From Apis mellifera (lineage: Eukaryota > Arthropoda > Insecta > Hymenoptera > Apidae), in NCBI RefSeq assembly GCF_003254395.2, contig NC_037638.1, positions 12,359,086-12,423,085 on the forward strand: a stretch of DNA of 64,000 nucleotides, written 5' to 3'. Both the position numbers and the translations under genes were made by a program. The notes under the pieces are model-generated. The model was not told where the DNA came from, made no database searches, and saw nothing but the letters and a program-made list of their open reading frames with translations. Shown in pieces: positions 36,258-50,163 of the stretch. Within the stretch, counting starts at the first letter, position 1, and every line of letters begins with the position of its first letter.

Positions 36258-37788
36258 GGCATAACTTTTTAACGTTTCCAACGTCGCGCCTGCCCTCTGG
36301 TGCCTAATTTTCAGCGATGAATGTTCACTATTTACAGGTTTTGTGAATAAATCGTGTATCGTGTGTATAAGGACAAATCGTAACTCCACCGCCGCCACTG
36401 AAGATTGCAGGTTGTGAAAATGTCGCGGTATCAGAAAATTGTTTAGGACAGCAAGCGGTCAGGTGCGTATATTTGTGCCTGGTGACAGGAGATGGATGGA
36501 GTACGCGTTCCATTACCTCATAGATCTGCCGGGATTCGTGGATAGCGAGTTAAGTAGCACGAGACATGTCCCGAACGAGCATACTGAATGGAATTCCTTA
36601 TGTCTTCAATCATTCGAATTCTTTTTCGCGTTTTCCGAATTCCAAATAATACTATTATTTTCAACGATGAAGCATGTTGCATCAAGTTAAGCATTCGTGT
36701 AGGTTAAAGTATGCTCAGCATCTTTTAGAAGAATGTGATTTTTTTAAAAGAATGTGTTGTGTTTTTTAAACAGATTAAAAAAGAAAGTTTATCTTAATTT
36801 TATTATATTTTATACATTAGATAAGCAAAAAACTTTTTTCAACGAAGTTTCGGAGTGTTTGACATGACTATAAGCAGTAAATGGAAAAATTCTAGTAGAA
36901 TTTTGGATGTAAACGCTAATCGAATGAATCAAATTTATATATATACATAATTTAACAAAATGATATGCGTTTATCTAGTTCTTTTTTCGTTTATATTAGA
37001 ATGTTTGTTTGTCACGGTTTTTCTTGTCACATGGATATAAATTATTGAATATTTGTAAGGGAAATTCATTTAAATATTATATTGTCGTAGGAGATCAATC
37101 TGTCATATTCAGATTCGGTAGGTCATAGGGTTGTTCTGTAGGTGGTTGGCGTGTTGTCCGGCATGTAGTATAGAGTTCGGAAGGTTGTGCGCTCGCGCGC
37201 TCACCTATAGACGATTAAGGCGTGTGTGCGTATGATTGCGTGTATGTTTATATATATGTGAATGTATAGGAAAGGCGAAAGTTCGATGTGTAAGTTGTAG
37301 ATATAGGTGTAGGTTGGTAGGTTGTGAAGGTTGAGTAAAGAGAGGTACGGTGGAGGGCTGACTGGCTGGCTGGCTGGCGCTCGGACGCGGTGGCTAGCGA
37401 GTGCAGGTGACTGACTGAGAGACGCTAACCATTCAAGCTACTACACAGGATTTCGCTTATTTGATCATTTTTATTCATTAGTAGTTCTCTGTTCTTTAAT
37501 CGTTTCTATAATCTGTGTGTGCCAAGACTTTTTCGAACCAAGTGAACGCATTTCGGTAACGCGTCGACTGGAGAGTTACATACTACGAACTTTGTTGGTT
37601 ATGGGAACAAGGAAATAGGAGTACGGAATTCGCAGCGCCATTTTGAAAAATTCGGCCCCGCTAAAAATTCCCTCTCTTTCCCCGCCCTCGCGTTCATATC
37701 GTCGATGTAATGAAACGCGTCGTCGCCACGAGCCGCTTATTCCTGTGTTCTTATTAATTGTTTAGATCAACTGCACAGTGGTGGCCCC
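36258..37788 (+). promoter_or_regulatory. 5' untranslated region and promoter area of MEP-1
   Basis: Two G+C-richer islands. One spans 36258-36560 and contains a probable untranslated exon ending at a GGTCAG|GTGCGT donor near 36463, with a short uORF starting ATGTCGCGG. The second spans 37130-37440 and is GT-rich, with a GCGCTCGCGCGC stretch and a (CTGG)n tract at 37362-37378. The coding exon starts soon after. Confidence 0.45.
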
Positions 37789-40700
37789 ATGGAAGGCACG
37801 CTGGAAGAACCCCCTATTAAGGACTCATCTCAAGCCAGTCCTGATAAGATTCTTAAAGGTATAATATTTTATTCCTGTTTGAAATTATTAGAACAGCCTT
37901 CTTATTCTTTCAATTTTCATTTTTATATTTATTTCACATTTTTTTTTATTATTGTTAAATAATGACATTATTAGATTTTTAATTTTTTATTGACATTATT
38001 CTATTATTATTTAATTAAATTTGGATGTCATTAAAAAATTATATTTTATTCATATCATATAGAAATGTTTCTCATTTAATAATATATATTACATTACATT
38101 TTTTAATTTATATTAATAATTATCAATAATAAATACATTTCGTTAAATAATTTTAGTAATTTGATTAATAATCTGTAATTAGATTATTGAAAAATATTAA
38201 TAGTTTTCTTTATTTGTCATGTAATATTTAAATATGATATATTTTTTATATTAAAAAGATATTAACATTTTGTATAAAAATGTTTTATTATATTTTACAG
38301 ATGTGATTCCAAATGGGATTAATGGAAATTATAATGACAAGGAAGAATTCATTGATGCGGATACTAATATATCCAAACTCGTGTCAAAAGAAATTAGTAG
38401 TGTAGTAAAAGAAAAAAGGGAGGCAAATGGAAATGAAGATGATGAGGACAAACATAGAATGGAAGTTGAAATTGAAGAAAGGGATTTAGAACCTGAAAAT
38501 AGTGAACAGAATGGGATAGCACAAAGTAGAAGTAAAAGAAGTGAAATGTCAGAATCAGAAAATGACTCTAAAATGTCTAAATCCTCAGAGGGTGTCAGTG
38601 AGATAAACAATTTTAGTGAAGTGTCTAAGACTGAAGATAAGTGTAAAAACACATCATGTGAATCTATGGAAGTTGACGAACAAAGTAATAATTCAGATGT
38701 TGAATGTCTTGATGAAAACATAACAGAAATACATTCAGATAACGATGATGTGTTCACTATGAAAAATTCTGCCCTTAAAGATAATAAAGATTCATCAGGC
38801 AGTAGTGATTTACAAATTAATGTCAGTAGTGACATTGCTGATAGTAGCATGGATACATCTGATGTGAAAATCTGTGAAGAAAATGGAAGTTGCGATAGTC
38901 CTGATATTGAAGAAATAACTGATAGTGCAAAAAATGGTCACAATATTTCACCAGAACGTGCTAATAAAGATTCAAAACAAAGAAAATCTAGAAAGCAAGT
39001 AGATCTTAGTAGTATTACGCCAAGAAGAAGTTCTCGTAATATAAAGAGGACAAGTTATATAGAAAAAGAAATAGAAGAGGAAGTAGATGATGATGGTTCA
39101 GATATTGAAGAAATTAAGCCAGAAGATCCTTTAGCTGGTGTTGATAGTAAAGACAAAGAAAATTCTAAATTAAAATCACCAGTCAAAAATAGTAAAACTA
39201 CCATTGTAGTTAATGATACTAAACGATTAGTAGAAATTGCTGCTGGTAGTAAATCTGTAAAAGGAGGAAAAAAAGAACCTACTTTAGTTATTATAGATAC
39301 AAATTCTATACTCTCTGGACGTGGTGGTGTTCCTGTGAGTAGCAGTAAACCCCATCACACTGTTTCTAGTACTAGTTCATTTTCAGTAGTTCCAATGGGA
39401 ATGACAACACAAACTATGTATCCTAATATGAGGACAACTATTACACCAGTGCCCATGACATCAAAAACTGCACAATTAAGTCCTAAAACTACTAGTATGA
39501 CTACAGTAACACCAACAGTAACACCTCCTATATTACCCACTTTAACTGATGATATGTTTGTGGTAGAAGCACCATCTTTTATAGTACCATATGTATATGA
39601 AAAACCACCTCTGAAACCATTAAAAGAATTTGTTACAAAATTGGAAAAATGTTTAGAAGAACAAGAAAAGGAAGAAAGAAGCCAAAGAGGCATAGAAGAA
39701 AATAAAAGAGAAGAATGTGATGAAGATTCATTAGATATGAATCAAAAAAATAAGGATAAAAGTGAAGAAAGTGAAAATGAAGGAAACTGTAAGAGTAAAA
39801 AAGATGAAGACAGAGGTGACAATTCATTAGATATAACTGAATCTGGATTTAGTAACATAAGTGATAAACAAGATATACGGCAAGATGATAGGAATAAAGT
39901 ACTAACATATTTTGATTTACCATTGGGAAAATTTTTCATGCAAATTGGAGTGAATCTTGTTCAAGAATATGTGCAAACTGATCTTTTACGGACTCAAAAA
40001 CGTAAACAGGGCAAAGGTAGCACATCGGCTGAAACTCAATTAGCTATAAATTCGCTCATTAAGAACTTAGAATTTAGTAAAGAAAATAATGAACCATTCC
40101 ATTTAGAACTGAAAAAATGTGAATTCTGTAATTTTAAAACGGAATCAACTTTAGTCATGCAACATCATTTAGAAACTCCACATATGCGCAATTATGTCTA
40201 CAAGTGTAATTTTTGTCCAATTGAAGTGCGTAGTCCTCATGATATTTTATTCCATATGGAAGCAGAACATAATACTCGCGGGAGGTTGGAACGGGGTCCA
40301 GCTTTTCATCAATGTCCTAATTGTCCATTTGAGGATAATCAAAAAGGGAAATTAACACGACATATACTTGCTTGTACTAAGAAATTTAGACCAGAAAAAA
40401 ATCTCGAACCAGCTGCTGATTGGGAACCTCCAGCAAAAATTCCAAGATTAAATCGAGCAAGGCCTGTTGCACCAACTAACCCTAGTGCACTTGCAATGGC
40501 AATGAGTGGTAAAGGACCTCAACCACTTTTACCAAAATTACTTCCTGCTCCAGTCACTGGTCGCGGAAGAGGACGGCCACCTATGCAACCAAGATATTCA
40601 GATTTGAAAACATTACGACCAGGTGGTACAACAATGCGACAAGGTAACTTTATTATTTAAAATTAATATATATTATATATAAAATTATATTGATTTTATA

Positions 40701-43700
40701 AATTTGATTGTAATATATTTTATAATGTGTTTTTAGATAATGTTGCAGGAATGATGTATCGTCCAACATCATCTGGTTTGTTAGTCCCTACTTCGTATCA
40801 ATTTGGTAGTAACCAAATATTTCAGGTAAAAATATTTTTATTTTTTATAATTTATCTATTAATAATAAATAAAAAAGCATTAAAATATTTTTATAATATA
40901 TGGAATATATAATTTTTTTTAAATATTTTGGAATTATGTTGCATATTAAATATATTTTAATATTGTAATTTTTTCATTATTGTAATTTTTTAAATTTTTT
41001 AAATAGTATGGGCAATGATAATGATGTAAAGTCATGCCCTTAAAGTAATCTAGTTTTTAATTTTAGTTAAAATGTATAAGCACACATATGATATGCACAT
41101 ATATACACACAGATATCTATTTATGCTTGTATCTGATATTTGAAAATTTTTATAATAATTATATTATTAATCAATATGTTGTATCTATAAAAACTTGAAA
41201 AAGTGATTTCATTATATTTTGTCACTATATTACATTTAAAAATGATTAATTTATTAATCTTATGAGAAGAAAAAATCTAAATTATACATTTATTTTATAA
41301 TTCATATTTAGATATTTTATTTTCTATTTATCCATTAATAGCAGCATATATTAATTTTTTTCTATAAATTTTCATCGAAACCATTCTGTTTTTATCGATA
41401 TTTATAAAAAGCTACAGGTTCACAAATTCAAGTAAATAAAAATTTAAGAATTAGTAAAAAAATATATGGGTGGTGACAGGTGGTGGGTGGCTCTGGGACT
41501 GTCATGTCGGCTGTCTCGGGAGTGAGTAGCAGTAGCGGCGGCAGTTCCGGTCAACCCACACCCATTGCACTTGTACCCAACGTAATCGACTCTCTCTCTA
41601 GATTGTCCTCATCACAGGTAAATAATTGTTGGAACCTATCAGGAAGATTAAATTGATTTTATAAAGTTTGTGATCGCATGGATAACATGTTTCGCAGGTG
41701 AAAAATGGCTTTCATAACCGATTTCTTAAGATTTATATAATTAAAGCTGTACACAATTGCTTATAGGATTTAACAATATATGTAAAGTTATGGCTAAACA
41801 TATCATTAGTGTGCAGTGCAACTAGTTTCGTAATTATTAATTTCAGCAGTGTATTTTGATCCCTATAATATCTTGCATTATGAAATGTTTAATTTTTTTA
41901 TTGATATTCATATAATTCATTGAGAATTTTTATAACCTTTTGTATTATCTTTATAAAATTGATCAATAATGTAAATAATAAAATAAATAATAATAATGTA
42001 AATAATAAAGTAGTCATAAAATAAAAAATTTTTGATGAGATATAGTGTGTTTGGCAATAACCTAATTAAATCAAAAACTTTTTCAATCAAAAAATAGTTC
42101 ATTTTTTTAAATACTATTATATTTAAAATAATGCATTTTATATTTTTCAGAATACAACAACAAGTCCCAAAAATCCTACAGCAAAATTGTTAAGTCAACC
42201 AAGTATATCTATAACTCCATTACCACGTACAACATCTCAAACCTCTATTCCTGGTTCTGGAACTTCATCAAAGTCTGGAGGAAAAACCACATTTGTTATA
42301 TGTGAAATTTGCGATGGGTATATTAAGGTAAATTATATTAAATTTATATTGAATTTTGTTTGTTGAATTTTTATAAAATAATATCTCATATCTTATGATA
42401 TCTTTAATTATTTATTTATTTATAATATAAATTTGTATTATATTCAAATTCTTTATGAACTTATATAGGTATATTTATTATCATTAATTATATTAGAAAA
42501 ATATATAAGTATCAAATAGAGTGCATTTATTATTTTATTTTATCTTTCATTTTTCAAAAAGTTAATATTATGACTATCACTCTTAAAAGTTTATACATAA
42601 TTTTTGATATAGTTATTTTTAAATTATTTTCAAGTTAAAATTTAAATAAATAATTTAAATTTGAAAAATAAATTAAATAGACCATTTAATGAAAATTCAA
42701 AAATTTAAAAAATATTAAATAAAAATGGAAAATATTAATAGAAAACTAAAAAATAATATCTAAGCTATTAAAAAAGAAATTAAATTCAAAAACAATGGAT
42801 TATGAGATTTATTCAATTTATTGTTTCATATTTAAATAATTTTAATATTTTAATATTAAAAATTAAATATTATTATTTTAATATTTTTTCTAATTAAATA
42901 ATATTATATAATATATAATATATAAAACATAAATACATAAACATGAATAAAGTTATATTTTATTCATTCATTATATATAATTCACATATAAAATTATTTT
43001 TTTTCTTTCAGGATTTAGAACAACTACGTAATCATATGCAGTGGATTCACAAAGTTAAAATACATCCAAAGATGATTTACAATAGACCTCCATTGAATTG
43101 TCAAAAATGTCAATTTCGGTTTTTCACAGACCAGGTATGTATATATATTATTTCTTAAATAAATTTCATATTTAAATTTAAATATAAATTAACATAATAA
43201 ATAATACATAATACATATATTAATATGCATATACTTATTATTTAAATAAAAAATTAATATTATTCAAAAGTATTATATTTTTATTATAATTTTTTAATAT
43301 ATTATTATCTATAAAAATAAAATTATAATAATATTAAATTTTTTATTATAGGGTCTGGAAAGACATTTACTTGGATCTCATGGCTTAGTTACATCTAGTA
43401 TGCAAGAAGCTGCAAACAGAGGAAAAGATGCTGGTCGCTGTCCAGCTTGCGGCAGGGTAAGTTTTATATTGATTGCTGAATATACAAAATTATATGCGTA
43501 TCAGATTGGAAAATATGAATTAAGGCAACATGATACTTGAGGGCTATGGATCTTAATTTTTAGGTATATCAATGGAAATTACTAAATCATGTTGCGCGAG
43601 ATCATGGAATGACATTAAAACCAGCACATCTATCTTATAAATGTACAGTTTGCACTGCCACGTTTGGAATGTATAAGCAGTTTGAAAATCATGTATACTC

Positions 43701-43878
43701 GGCGCATAGTGTCGTAGCTAAAAGAGTAATGGATAAGAAGAATACACCTTCATCTCCATCGTCCAGATCCAATGACTCCCTTCTTAAACCATTGAAGATC
43801 AATGATGAAATTACGATTATTCCACAACCAGCAAAACCTACAACCAGGTCGGGTACATCTCAAGGCAGAGGAAAATAG
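37789..43878 (+). CDS. MEP-1: MEP-1 homologue, seven-zinc-finger chromatin protein, 1119 residues
   Basis: Eight exons join in frame: 37789-37858, 38301-40643, 40737-40825, 41480-41617, 42151-42327, 43012-43134, 43352-43456 and 43564-43878. The start ATG is at 37789 (CCCCATGG context); the open frame beginning at 38270 extends upstream of the acceptor at 38300 and is not the real start. The N-terminal 500 residues are acidic and serine-rich. A FFMQIGVNLVQEYVQ block precedes three C2H2-type fingers at about 630-651, 659-680 and 695-715; four more follow in the last exons (CEICDGYI, CQKCQFRFF, CPACGRVYQW, CTVCTATFG). Seven fingers and the overall order match MEP-1, which in flies works with Mi-2 and SUMO-dependent repressors. 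The 138-nt exon 41480-41617 codes for a Gly/Ser-rich linker, is phase 0 at both ends, and could be skipped. Confidence 0.92.
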
Positions 43879-45580
43879 CAATGATCAGCAGAGTGATACA
43901 TGTGTCTTGTCTTAATGAATTTCACGTAATTTTGTGGTACTCCATACTGGTCATTGTAGTATACAATGACTGACGTGCCGTGTACATGTGTATGCATATT
44001 ATGCTTAAGACGCAATTACAACCTACAACTAAACCTACAACTCTTGGCAAAAAAACTAGTTGATTGCGTAATAATATTCCATCAATGATTATACCGATAT
44101 ATTTATTTAAGAATTTTTATTGTTGTTATCAGACATAGATAAAATAGACTGTAAAAATATTAAAGGGTGGCCTTCAGTCTAATTCCTTGGTTAATCCTAG
44201 AGCTGCATATTCCTGACCTACACGCCTATAAAAACCTATAAATATGAAGAATATTTACATTTTATGCGACACTCACATGTCATACTGCGAATCACTTTTG
44301 AATAGTAAATTGACTAATAATATAAATTCTTTTTCTAAGACAAATATATTTGAATTAATTCTATTTTGTTATTAATGCTAATACGATTACGTAGGGCAAT
44401 AAACGATAAACTGTCCTTACTCCATATATTCGATGTGTCTACGCGTCATGTTGCGAAGCAATTTCTGAATAATATACAAACAAATTGTATTAATCAACGG
44501 GAGTGCCCTAAATAATTTTGCAATGTTTTTTGGTGGATAACAAGTACCAATAGTTTTTCTAACTTTTCTTTCTATCAAATGTATACTTCTTTTTCTAATT
44601 TCGCCATCATACTTTTAAGCGACGAATATGGAATTTATAATTCTCTGCTTAATTTGTAATATTTCATAAAGTTGTGTGTATGAAGTAAGTTATAAAATCA
44701 AAAATTTTTTGAAGTTGTAAATTGTATCTACTTCTATAAGTTGAAATTTTTCGTCGCAGACATTGTAATAAAATATTAAGTTTTATTTTTGCGCTCTTAT
44801 ATAAACAAAAATGTACATTAACATAGAATATAATATAAACGATTATATCAATAAAATAGGATGGCACGCATATGTGTATACATTTTTTCTGTTGAAACAA
44901 TCAATTTGTCATGGAACACCGAACTTGTTAGTATGAACATCACGACATTTAAACATATATATTTATATATGTATATATATAATATCTAGAAAAATATTAT
45001 ATATATAAATATGTAAAATTATTCTAGTATAGTAATAGCGATATAAGAAGGGACAATTAATTATCTTCTTGTAAGCACTATGGATTTATAATAGACTTAT
45101 ATGAATATGTAGATAGTCGAAAGAAGTAACAGATTTAATTTAATAATTTCGATTTTTCCTTAATAAGTTTTGTACGTTATCGTAGGGAATAATTTTAGAG
45201 GAAAAATTTGCATTCAACAAAGAAAATAACATAGTGCATTTTTACATTGTATGGTTGTATTATTTAATTCTACTACCATTTGCCAGCCACTTTTATGGCA
45301 AGATATGTTGGTAAAACAGAAAAACATTCATAGTCGTAATTACAGAAATATATACTTTACTGTAATAATTTGTACAATATTATATGATTATAAAAATAAA
45401 GTATACCAACATTGTATTACAATTTGTAGTTTATTTATAATTTCTTTTAGATTATATTTGTAATAAAATATACTTGTATTTATGTATTTATGTATAAATT
45501 TATTTTAAATATTTTATGCATTTTAATGAATTTATTTATGAATACATATTTAAATAAATGTATTGCTTATAAAATGAACA

Positions 45581-45627
<47 letters not shown>

Positions 45628-46244
45628 TGTGTATATGTTATATATACATATATATATAACATAATGATGAATTAGTACATATAGAAAAATAATTATATAT
45701 TTTTTACTTGTACTATGTTAAAATAAATATATTTTTATATAATATTGAAATAAATATACATTTTAATTATTAATTTGAATATAAATTGTAAAAAATTAAA
45801 AAATATATCTTTATAAAAAATTTTTTCAAATTATATTAAAAAAAATATTTAGAGATCATAATTTTTTTATAAAATTACGATGTTCAAGCAATAAAAATTA
45901 TAATTAAGGTAAGTTCTAAAATTCATAGTAAATAGTATTTTATTTCCGGTTTAAATTCGATTGGCCATCAATTTGTATAGAAATATCGAAGATATATTTT
46001 TGAAATTTAACTATAAACATCTTAAATAAATAAAATTATATTAATCATTACTATAAATTTCTTTTATTGTAAATCATAAAATTATTATTTAAAGTGAGTA
46101 GTAATAGAAAAAGAAAATAAATTGAGGTTCTAAATGTATCAATTTGGCGGGCAACATACATTTTATCTATATTCATTGAATATACTACTTCTAATGTGAT
46201 ATTCTGTTTTAAAGTAAGATTATTGAACGAAAAATAACATAACA
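43879..46244 (+). other. MEP-1 3' UTR and intergenic spacer
   Basis: A candidate poly(A) signal AATAAA lies at 44398-44403, with others further on (about 45397). A TA-rich microsatellite spans 45584-45660. No supported coding sequence. Confidence 0.55.
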
Positions 46245-49200
46245 ATGAATGTTGATTTACCTTATTCTGTTGAATACGCAAAAAGTTCGCGATCTTCTTG
46301 TAAAAATTGTAAGAATTCTATTCAAAAGGATTCCTTAAGACTTGCTGTTATTGTTCAGGTACATAATATCGAGAATATTAATATTAATATGAATTTATAT
46401 AACTGTTATTAATTTTTATAACTATTATTAATTATTAATATAAATTATTAATATAAATTATTAATATATTATTTTCAATTATTAGATAATTTCATCAATA
46501 TTATATAATAATAATATAGTTCAAAATAAAAAATGTATTTATGAAAATAAATTTGTTTTTATAAATATTTTTTTATATTTCATTATAAAATTATAAAAAC
46601 TTATTAGAATTACTTTTCATAGTACTATTGAATTTATGTATATTTTGAATAATGTTTTTAAAAAATTATTATATTTAAAAAATATCAAATCATATCTTTT
46701 GATTTTTAGAGTCCTGTTCATGATGGAAAGATACCAAATTGGTATCATCCACCTTGTTTTTTTACAAAACAAAGACCAAAAACTACTGCAGATATTGCTA
46801 ATTTTGATAATATTCGTTGGGAAGATCAAAAAGAACTTCAAAAGAAAATTGGTTTGTTTAATAATAACATTATAAATTACATATATTATATTATATATAC
46901 ATAATATTATATGAAAATTTCTTATAACTTAAATTTTTATAGAGGAATCAATTAACCTTCCATTACCTGCATCTGGAAGAGGAAAAAAACGTGGAAGTAC
47001 TTCAGCTAAAAATATAGGTCCATTACGTGATTTTGTAGTTCAATATGCAAAATCTAATAAATCAACATGTAAAGCTTGTGAGGAAAGAATAGTACAAGGA
47101 GAAATTAGAATATCAAAGAAAGATTTTGAAAGTGAACAAGCTAGAAGATATGGTGGTATAGATAGATGGCATCATCTTGACTGCTTTATCAAAGTAAGAG
47201 AAAGTTTACAATTTTATGAGAGTGGTGATACACTTCCTGGCAAAGAAGAGCTTTCCAAAGAAGATCAAAAAAAGCTTAAAGATGCTTTACCAAAGATTAA
47301 ATCGGATGATGCTCCACCGATTAAAAAAATTAAAGATGAACCAGTAGATGTAAAAGAAGAGGAAGAAATGAAAAAACAAAATGATGAATTATTTTCAATT
47401 AAAGATATATTATCTTCTATAAAAAAATCTGATCTCATTGCTATGTTGGAAAAAAATGAACAACAAATTCCAGAAGGTGTATCTACAGTATGTGTTTTAT
47501 TAATAAATTTGATTTCAAGTATAAGTAAATAAACATTAATAAATAAATATTATTTAATAAAATAAATTTTTAAAATATTTGATAAAATAATTTTTTATTA
47601 TAGATAATAGATCGTTTATCAGATGCTATTTATTTTGGAGCTTTAAAGCCATGTCCTAAATGTAGTGGACAATTTGTATATCATTCTGGCATTGGATACA
47701 AATGTACTGGAGATTTAACAGAATGGACTAAATGTGAAAATATCACACAAGATCCTAAAAGAAAAAAATTCATAATATCATCAGATTTAAAAGAATCATA
47801 TCCAAGTCTGTAAGTATTATTGTAAAATTATTTTGATAAATCAACATATACATATATAATGAAATTAAAAGCTATTTAAATATTTAATAGCAAATCTTTG
47901 AAATGCAAAGTTAAAAAACGACTTATAAAAATATCTATACCCTCAACATCTAATTTAATAAAAAAAGAAGATGAAATTGATTCTGGACCCAAAGTTGATG
48001 CAAAACCTAGACCATTAAAACATATGCAATTTGTTATTATAGGTCATACAGAAAAACATAAAGATACTTTGAAAAAAGAAATTTTGCATTTAGGTGGAGA
48101 TGTAATATCAAAACTTCATGAACATGTGACTGCTGTGATATCAACACAACATGAAATAGAAAAAATGAGTAAAAAAATGGAAGAAGCTAAGAATTTTAAT
48201 ATTCAAATTATTACTGAAGATTTTGTTGAAGAAGCTAAAGAGTATACGAAATCTGCTATATCGCTCATTAAAAAAAAAACTATTTCAAGTTGGGGTGGTA
48301 ATTTATCTGATAGAATTAATGTTATTGCAGAAAAATCTAATGCTTCAAAAAGTAAAGGTAAAAGTATATATGAAAAGTCAGGATCTGGCAAAATGAAATT
48401 ACAATTAAAAAAAGGTGAAACTGTTGATCCACTTAGTGGTTTACAAGATTCTGCACATGTATATCAAGAGGGTAAAAATAAATATACAGTTACATTGATA
48501 CTTTCAGACATACAAACTAAAAAAAATAGCTTTTATAAATTACAAATTTTAAAACATGATAAAAAAAATCAGTATTGGTTATTTAGAAGTTGGGGTAGAA
48601 TAGGAACAACTATTGGTGGTTCAAAATTAGACAATTTAGCCTTAGAGGAATGTATACAACAATTTGAATCATTATATGAAGAAAAAAGTGGAAATTGTTG
48701 GAGTCAAAGAGAATTTTTTGTTAAAGTACCTCATAAAATGTATCCAGTTGATATTGATTATGGAGACGAAATGTCAACAAAAATATTAGAATCTAACATT
48801 AAAAGTGAATTAGAACCACCAATTCAAGATTTAATGAAATTAATTTTTAATGAAGCAAATATGAGAAAAGCAATGATAGAATTTGAAATTGATATAGAAA
48901 AAATGCCACTTGGAAAATTGTCTAAAAAACAAATTCAAAAAGCATATTCAGTATTAACAGATCTACAAGAAGTACTAAAGAAAAAAGATTTCGATTCAGT
49001 TCAGTTAGTTGATGCATCTAATAGATTTTATAATTTAATACCTCATAATTTCGGAATATCCGAACCTAAAATTTTAAATACAATGGAAGAAATTCATTCT
49101 AAATGTGAAATGTTAGATGCATTACTTGAAATGGAGATTGCTTATTCACTTTTATATGCTAAAACAGATACAACAAAGAATCCACTTGATGCTCATTATA

Positions 49201-49859
49201 AGCAATTAAACACTGAAGTTAAAATATTGGATAAAGAAAATGAAGAGTATAAAGTTATTAAACAATATGTAGAAAATACTCATGCAAAGACTCATACACA
49301 ATATGAACTTGAAATTGAAGATATATTTATTATTAAAAGACAAGGCGAAGATAGTAGATATAAACCATTCAAAAAACTACATAATAAGAAGTTACTTTGG
49401 CATGGTTCTAGAACAACTAATTTTGCTGGTATACTTTCTCAGGGTTTAAGAATAGCTCCACCAGAAGCTCCTGTTACTGGTTATATGTTTGGTAAAGGTA
49501 TATATTTCGCAGATATGGTTTCTAAATCTGCAAATTATTGTTGTACAAACAGTGAAAATCCTACAGGATTGTTATTGCTTTGTGAAGTGGCATTAGGTAA
49601 TATGTATGAGAGATATCATGCAGATTATATCGAGAAATTACCGAATGGTAAACATTCAACATGGGGTCGTGGTCAAACACAACCCGATCCTGAAAATGTT
49701 TATAAAATGAAAGATGGTGTTGAAGTTCCATATGGTGTTTCTGTATCTGTTAAATTACCAAAAAAATCAGACTTATTATACAATGAATATATTGTATATG
49801 ATGTTGCTCAAGTAAAAGCGCGATATTTATTAAAAATGAATTTCAAATATAAAAATTAA
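46245..49859 (+). CDS. Parp: Poly(ADP-ribose) polymerase 1 (PARP1), 991 residues
   Basis: Nuclear DNA-damage sensor that builds poly(ADP-ribose) from NAD+. Five exons join in frame: 46245-46358, 46710-46851, 46943-47487, 47604-47809 and 47891-49859. All PARP1 domains are present in order. Zinc finger 1 has C19, C22, H51 and C54. Zinc finger 2 has C128, C131, H163 and C166. The third zinc region is CPKCSGQF...CTGDLTEWTKC (about 284-315). A BRCT domain spans about 376-456, and the WGR domain has its WGR at about 570-572. The helical regulatory domain precedes the catalytic domain with the H-Y-E triad: H840 in WHGSR, Y874 in FGKGIYFAD and E968 in LLYNEYIVYD. Length fits insect and human enzymes (about 994-1014). 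Poly(A) signals AATAAA occur at 50009 and 50026. The 3' end converges on the eIF3i gene. Confidence 0.97.
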
Positions 49860-50163
49860 TATTTTTTTAAATATTGAAGATATTAAAAAACATATACTTA
49901 TATTCAATATAATTCATCTTAAATATTTAAATCTATTCTATTAGTAATATTAGTTTCGATATTATTTTTACAAATATGATGTATTAATTTTTTTTTATAC
50001 AAATGAACAATAAATTTAAGTAATGAATAAAAATTAAGTAAATCTTTAATTTTAATATATTAAATTAAATATGAATATTTTAAAATCAAAAAGTTTTAAA
50101 AATTGGATAAAAATAATTTATACCATTATTTGATTGACATATATTTTCTTTTATTTCGTAAAA

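Noticed and set aside
36439..36690. Plus-strand frame of 83 residues upstream of MEP-1
   Set aside because: No ATG at its start, no family resemblance, and it crosses a probable 5' UTR donor site.
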